Shown: positions 59,618-64,000 of the stretch, piece by piece | Layout of the letters: every line of letters begins with the position of its first letter | Position numbering within the stretch: position 1 is the stretch's first letter | Assembly: GCF_000332515.2 (NCBI RefSeq) | Contig: NZ_AOGZ02000016.1 | Coordinates: 1 to 64,000 of the forward strand | Direction: 5' to 3' | Source of the DNA: Leptospira wolbachii serovar Codice str. CDC | Lineage (GTDB): Bacteria > Spirochaetota > Leptospiria > Leptospirales > Leptospiraceae | DNA length: 64,000 nucleotides | The notes under the pieces: model-generated | The model's database searches: none | Seen by the model: only the letters and a program-made list of their open reading frames with translations | What the model was told of the DNA's origin: nothing | Translations under genes and position numbers: made by a program

Positions 59618-61138
59618 ATGAAACATCGGATATTATTTATATGCTTCTTTTTGATTTCATTATTTGCCCTAGACTTCCTAGTTTTTAAGAAACTTCAGTT
59701 TTGGTTGCCGAATGAATCTCCTTGGAACACCAACCATTTTTTTAATTTTTTGTACGAATACGAGAGAATTCGAACGCTACCCAAAACTAAAAAGAGAGTC
59801 ATCATTGTAGGAAGTTCTGTCGCTTATTATTCCATTGATGCAGGTAAACTAAAGGAAAGTTTACGGAATGATTTCGATTTAGATGTAGATGTTTTTTATC
59901 TAGCGTATGCGGGAAATAGCCCACTCTATGTGTATCTTTTGCTAAATTGGTTGGATCCCTTAGAGCCAGATCTGGTTGTATACCCAGTCAATTTTATTGA
60001 TTACAGGATCCACCGAACGTATGTTATGTTTCCTGAGGGTAGAAATGATTCCGTAGATGAGTCGGTTGTGGTGAAGGACGCTCTTACCTTTGGTGAGGCT
60101 CCACAGTCTCTTTGGATTTTTCCTTGGGAGACTTTGAAAGAAGTTGGTTCTTCGATGGACCTAGAAACTTGGTCTCGTTATGTACTTTCCTCTGGGTTTT
60201 CCTTTTATCGTTATAAAGATATATATCTGCAAAATTTGCAAAATTTAGTCCAACATCGTTTCGGACGTAATACCAGTTATCATGCTTATGCGGGAGTCCT
60301 CATTCCAGAAGGGATCAGTGGGCTTGGCTGGACTGGCCAACAATTTAGTTTTCTCCCCACAGAAAAAATGAAAAACAAGGGATTTTGGGTGGAAGTTACC
60401 TCTTTTCTTTTGGCAGGAAAACCTTGCCGGATGGAAATTTCGAATGGGAAAGCCAAACAGGAGATTGTGTTAAACAAGGCGGGATGGGTTCATCTGTATT
60501 TGGATTCAGAATTCTTCCAGGAAAAAAAGTTAATCACTATAAAACTCGAACGTACCTGGTTTGCAAACGAGGCCACGGGTGCCTATCTCGACTATCATTT
60601 CGATCCAATGGGAGTTCGGTTGGAACAAACCTTTGGTTTGGAAGAGGCAAGATCGGGTATCCAGTATGAACGTGAGCCAAGAACTGAAGACTTTCGGTAT
60701 AGGAATATGAAAGAGGAAGAATACCGTAAGTACTTTCACTATCGATTGTTAGAGGGGTTGGAAAAACGACCAGGCATTGGGTACTTAGTTGCCTTAAAGT
60801 TGGCAAAAGAAAGAATTCGCGAGGAATCCTTTCGGCCTTATTTCCACTTTCGGTATCTCAAAAAAATTGCAGATCATTTTCGAGAACGGAATATATCTTT
60901 TTTACTCATCAACAATCCTGAAAACCCCATCTCACTGGATTGGTATGAAGATTCCCGGTGGTATCGGGATCACTTAACCTATTTGCAGTCTTTGGCGGGT
61001 GGGTCTGTCTATTATTGGGACATCCACCGAAGTTTGCCCATGCAAGGTTTCTCCGACTTCCATCACTTTACCTATATTGGAATGGAGCAAATGAATCCGA
61101 TTTATGCTAAAAGAATTGGAAATCTCTTTCCGAAATAG
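59618..61138 (+). CDS. SGNH-hydrolase-like partner of MBOAT (DUF1574-like)
   Basis: 506 residues: an N-terminal signal-anchor (LFICFFLISLFALDFLVF), then an SGNH fold with VIIVGSSVAYYSID (nucleophile Ser near 63-64) and the C-terminal Asp/His pair in FSDFHHFTYIG. An inserted beta domain occupies the middle. Such proteins (AlgJ/AlgX/DltD-like) take the acyl group from the MBOAT partner and place it on a polysaccharide. AGG lies 8 nt before the ATG. The glycan acceptor is unknown. Confidence 0.8.
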   Translation: MKHRILFICFFLISLFALDFLVFKKLQFWLPNESPWNTNHFFNFLYEYERIRTLPKTKKRVIIVGSSVAYYSIDAGKLKESLRNDFDLDVDVFYLAYAGNSPLYVYLLLNWLDPLEPDLVVYPVNFIDYRIHRTYVMFPEGRNDSVDESVVVKDALTFGEAPQSLWIFPWETLKEVGSSMDLETWSRYVLSSGFSFYRYKDIYLQNLQNLVQHRFGRNTSYHAYAGVLIPEGISGLGWTGQQFSFLPTEKMKNKGFWVEVTSFLLAGKPCRMEISNGKAKQEIVLNKAGWVHLYLDSEFFQEKKLITIKLERTWFANEATGAYLDYHFDPMGVRLEQTFGLEEARSGIQYEREPRTEDFRYRNMKEEEYRKYFHYRLLEGLEKRPGIGYLVALKLAKERIREESFRPYFHFRYLKKIADHFRERNISFLLINNPENPISLDWYEDSRWYRDHLTYLQSLAGGSVYYWDIHRSLPMQGFSDFHHFTYIGMEQMNPIYAKRIGNLFPK

Positions 61139-61174
61139 GATGTTTTTCAATCCTTACATTAGATAAGGAATTTT

Positions 61175-62224
61175 ATGGAAAAAATCAAAGTTGGAGTCCT
61201 GGGAGCAACAGGTTCCGTCGGTCAAAGATTCATTCAACTTTTGGAGAATCACCCTTATTTCACGGTGACTCATTTGGCAGCTTCAGAAAAAAGTGCCGGC
61301 CAAACGTATGGTGAGGTAATGAAATCTCGTTGGAAGATTTCCTCCGATATCCCTGCTTACGCTAAAGACATTATTATCTCTTTACCAAATCCCGAAGTGA
61401 CGAAGGGCGTGCAACTCGTGTTCAGCGGTCTGGATGCCTCCATTGCAGGAGAAGTAGAAACTGCTTACGCAGAAGCGGGTGTGATGGTTCTTTCCAATTC
61501 TAAAAATCATAGAATGGATCCGAACGTTCCGATTCTTTCTGCGGAAGTAAATGCACACCATTTGGATGTTTTGCAATTCCAAAAGACCAAAGGAAAAATC
61601 ATTACCAATTCCAATTGTACGATCATGGGAGTTACCATTTCTTTAAAGCCACTTATGGATGCTTTTGGACTGAAGTCTGTGATGTTATTTTCTATGCAGG
61701 CAATCTCTGGTGCGGGTTATCCGGGAGTTCCGACTATGGACATTCTTGGGAATGTTGTGCCTTATATTGGTGGGGAAGAAGACAAAGCCGAAGAGGAACC
61801 ACAGAAATGTTTGGGAACGGTGAAAGACGGAATCATTCAGTCAGCAGATTTTAAAATTTCGGCTCATTGCAATCGAGTCCCGGTTTTTGACGGACATACA
61901 GTTTGTGTCTCTGTTTCCTTTGACAAAAAACCAAAAAAAGAAGAGATTCTTAAGGTTTGGGCCGATTTTCAAGGGGAACCGCAGAAATTGGGATTGCCGT
62001 TTGCACCAAATCCGGCTATTCTCTACCGCGAAGAAAATGATAGGCCTCAACCACGTCTTGATTTAGAGACAGGTAGGGGAATGACCACTGTTGTCGGAAG
62101 ACTTCGGGAAGATCCAATCCTAGATTGGAAATGGGTAGTACTGTCGCATAACACGATTCGAGGTGCGGCTGGTGCTGCGATTTTGAATGCAGAGTTATTG
62201 TATAAAAAAGGATTTTTTAACTAA
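61175..62224 (+). CDS. asd: Aspartate-semialdehyde dehydrogenase
   Basis: 349 residues: Rossmann [17 protein letters not shown], active-site SNCTIMG (Cys near residue 148), [13 protein letters not shown], and [10 protein letters not shown] with the substrate-binding residues. The wording is that of the archaeal/fungal-type Asd group. Reduces aspartyl phosphate to aspartate semialdehyde for lysine/DAP, methionine and threonine; DAP is needed for peptidoglycan, so the gene should be essential. AAGGAA lies 5 nt before the ATG. Confidence 0.94.
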   Translation: MEKIKVGVLGATGSVGQRFIQLLENHPYFTVTHLAASEKSAGQTYGEVMKSRWKISSDIPAYAKDIIISLPNPEVTKGVQLVFSGLDASIAGEVETAYAEAGVMVLSNSKNHRMDPNVPILSAEVNAHHLDVLQFQKTKGKIITNSNCTIMGVTISLKPLMDAFGLKSVMLFSMQAISGAGYPGVPTMDILGNVVPYIGGEEDKAEEEPQKCLGTVKDGIIQSADFKISAHCNRVPVFDGHTVCVSVSFDKKPKKEEILKVWADFQGEPQKLGLPFAPNPAILYREENDRPQPRLDLETGRGMTTVVGRLREDPILDWKWVVLSHNTIRGAAGAAILNAELLYKKGFFN

Positions 62225-62238
62225 GGAACTCCCAAACC

Positions 62239-64000
62239 ATGTTGGATCCAAACCTCCCGGAATTAAAAGTAATGGATTACACCGCCTGCCTCCAAAAAGT
62301 GCAGGCCATGGATTCACGGGGGGATTTTTCCTATAAAGGGATCTACAAAGTTTTACTTGTGATCTTTGAATGGACGGATAAGTTTTTACAAAACAAAGTT
62401 CTTCCCAATGTAGAACAAATTGAACGTGATAGTTCGATTGATCGTGATCGTACAGAAAACTATGTGATCGATCTAAGTTATAAACAGAATCCTGCCATCA
62501 TTAGAAAAATGAATGTCCTCGAGTTCCATCCGAATGAACCAGGGGATCCTGAAAATCCAAAGACCTTTATCAAACACAATACTGTATTTGCAAGACCCAC
62601 AACTTCTGATGGGGGAACTGCGTTTCGTTACGCACTGGGGCTCAATGAACTTTCTACTGCCGCCATTAAGGGCTGGTTTAACGAAAAAAGAAAGTACGTC
62701 GGTAAAGAAAAGATGCGTAAGGTCATCAAAGCAGCAGTTGATTCCAACAGGTTGTTTGATACCTATGCATCCACAGAAATTGGAAATTTGTTCCAATGTC
62801 CTTACGACAAAACAAAGGTACAGAAGGATGCAACCATCGTTATCCATTTGAAGCCCATTTTGAAACAGTTAGTAGACGATAAGATTCTGTTTTTCTTTCG
62901 AAACGATTCTGCATCAAGGCCTGCTAATAAAAGTGTATTTTTGTATAACAAGCCATCAGAAATTGCAGATCGTTATGATGGATACATTGATTATACAAAA
63001 AATACAATTTACCCTGCTTTGAAAAATTTAGGAGTCATGGGTGAAATCACCGAGGATTCATGGGAGTCACCACGGAATCTTTTAGTAGAGATTAAAGGGT
63101 ATATGAATGATTCTTACGGAGACCAAAAAACCCTCATTGAAGAGTGTTTGGTTTTAAATGAGATCATTGAAAAAGATAAAGAAAGAGAAGAAAAACAGAA
63201 ACGCAAACAACAGGTCGATGACTTGATGGCATTTTTAGCAGAAGCTGGCCGTATTGTTGAGGTCAATTTACTCCGAGTGAGTGGGGAGCCATTGACAGAT
63301 GAGTTTCGGGCCACCCTTCTTTCGCAACCAGAACTTTTATACACAGAATATGCGGACAACAAAATATATAACGAGTTTATCCTTCATAAGTCGTGTATCC
63401 CCCAAGCCATAGAATCGGCTAAAAGAACTTTTCAAATCAAACATTCAGATTTAGAAATTCGAGTTTTGAACCAGATGAATGTCACTCTTCATTTGAATGA
63501 TGAAAGCCCCAAGCGACTGTTAGAAGAAATCGAGGCCCAAAGTCTTTTCCAATTCCTGCCTTTTTTCACTAGGATATGGAGAATGATCATGGGGAGTATG
63601 GTTGTTCATAAATTTGAAATCCCTCCAATCAAAGCAAGGTTGCAACAGCAGCTAAATAGAGATTTAGCAAATCAAAAAGTTAAAAAAATATCTCAAGAGA
63701 AAGAACGTCTGGTAAAAGCTCGTTTGAAAGAACGAGAAGAAGCTGAGAAAGATGCTGAAAAAAAATCCAAACAGTCACAACAGACTGCTGCCTCTACGGC
63801 CGGTTTTAATGGGGGGGAAGAAGATTCTCCTGAACCTGTCAAACAGGGAAGTCCAGAAGAAGAGAAAAAATGGAAAGAATCCATTGAAGCAATCATTCGT
63901 ATTTTAGATGAAGCTTGGGAGTTTGGAGTGTTTCCGGACCGCGAGTATGTGCTTTCTAAATTAAATGGGAAGTTTACGGAAGAGAATTTGATATTTTTTT
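62239..64000 (+). CDS. Long hypothetical protein, 3' end outside window
   Basis: ATG at 62239, 14 nt after the asd stop, with AAGGAA 10 nt upstream; the frame stays open to the window end (587 codons). No signal peptide or TM helix. Mainly helical, with an N-terminal domain (YTACLQKVQAMDSRGDFSYKGIYK in split form), a Lys/Glu-rich coiled-coil-like stretch (about residues 310-330 and 470-515) and a Ser/Gly/Gln-rich linker near 515-530. I do not recognise the family. Probably co-transcribed with asd. Confidence 0.85.
   Translation, partial: MLDPNLPELKVMDYTACLQKVQAMDSRGDFSYKGIYKVLLVIFEWTDKFLQNKVLPNVEQIERDSSIDRDRTENYVIDLSYKQNPAIIRKMNVLEFHPNEPGDPENPKTFIKHNTVFARPTTSDGGTAFRYALGLNELSTAAIKGWFNEKRKYVGKEKMRKVIKAAVDSNRLFDTYASTEIGNLFQCPYDKTKVQKDATIVIHLKPILKQLVDDKILFFFRNDSASRPANKSVFLYNKPSEIADRYDGYIDYTKNTIYPALKNLGVMGEITEDSWESPRNLLVEIKGYMNDSYGDQKTLIEECLVLNEIIEKDKEREEKQKRKQQVDDLMAFLAEAGRIVEVNLLRVSGEPLTDEFRATLLSQPELLYTEYADNKIYNEFILHKSCIPQAIESAKRTFQIKHSDLEIRVLNQMNVTLHLNDESPKRLLEEIEAQSLFQFLPFFTRIWRMIMGSMVVHKFEIPPIKARLQQQLNRDLANQKVKKISQEKERLVKARLKEREEAEKDAEKKSKQSQQTAASTAGFNGGEEDSPEPVKQGSPEEEKKWKESIEAIIRILDEAWEFGVFPDREYVLSKLNGKFTEENLIFF

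Noticed and set aside
63045..63060. GGGTGAAATCACC resembling the locus-1 palindrome
   Set aside because: The arms and centre differ (shorter, no ATTTCACCCC half); a chance match inside a gene.

Overview
The window looks like a piece of a saprophytic Leptospira genome, close to L. biflexa and most likely its second chromosome (CII). The grounds are low-to-middling GC, many Leptospira-style lipoproteins, a bat/moxR aerotolerance operon running into htpG, futalosine-pathway MqnD, and a plasmid-type rep-parB-parA module lying 7.6 kb from asd. From memory, asd and htpG both sit on CII in L. interrogans. The species and replicon assignment is inference. The left edge cuts a cytochrome-oxidase copper ATPase gene and the right edge cuts a long hypothetical gene.

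Layout. 1-1.8 kb: end of a cbb3 oxidase maturation operon (ccoI, ccoS, TauE/SafE-like). 1.8-5.2 kb, minus strand: small envelope proteins and a three-gene set resembling the CnrYXH metal-sensing sigma module (Spy-like sensor, ECF sigma, one-TM protein). 5.2-12.7 kb: aspA, a CheY-like regulator, a lytic transglycosylase, a membrane protein, a MeaA/Ecm-type B12 mutase with its MeaB GTPase, and a thioesterase. 12.7-17.5 kb, minus strand: an operon of AGPS-like enzyme, TetR, lipid kinase and GlpD, which reads as ether-lipid or glycerolipid metabolism. 17.6-24.9 kb: HU, an unusual NAD-kinase-like/STAS fusion, a HATPase-HDOD fusion, a cyclic-nucleotide-binding protein and an acyltransferase. 24.9-27.3 kb: a first ParA/ParB pair with a perfect palindrome present twice. 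27.3-34.3 kb: envelope proteins and housekeeping enzymes. 34.3-42.9 kb: moxR-DUF58-batA-batBC-batD-htpG. 43-48 kb: a solute-binding/PAS/histidine-kinase fusion, a helical-repeat protein, a membrane protein and mqnD. 48.1-50.7 kb: a large protein with two discoidin-like domains and eight phage-fibre-like repeats. 50.7-53.5 kb: rep, parB and parA. 53.7-57 kb: a degenerate NtrC-like regulator and unknown genes. 57.1-57.9 kb: a gene-poor, compositionally different stretch. 58-61 kb: an MBOAT/SGNH acyl-transfer pair. 61-64 kb: asd and a long unknown gene.

The most interesting part is the rep-parB-parA region. The rep gene appears to have its own minus-strand promoter and a 235-nt leader. Inside that leader, on the opposite strand, lie a promoter, a UUCG-capped hairpin and an intrinsic terminator, as expected for a short counter-transcribed RNA controlling replication. 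A palindrome (TGTCGGACATCCGACA) occurs twice upstream of parA, and a degenerate copy sits between the -35 and -10 of the rep promoter, suggesting shared control or a centromere. The second ParAB locus, 26 kb away, has an unrelated palindrome with arms GGGGTGAAAT/ATTTCACCCC, both upstream of parA and inside parB. Other candidates for undescribed biology are the NAD-kinase-like/STAS fusion, the soluble-receptor histidine kinase and the Spy/ECF/one-TM module. No tRNA, rRNA, CRISPR array or insertion sequence was found.
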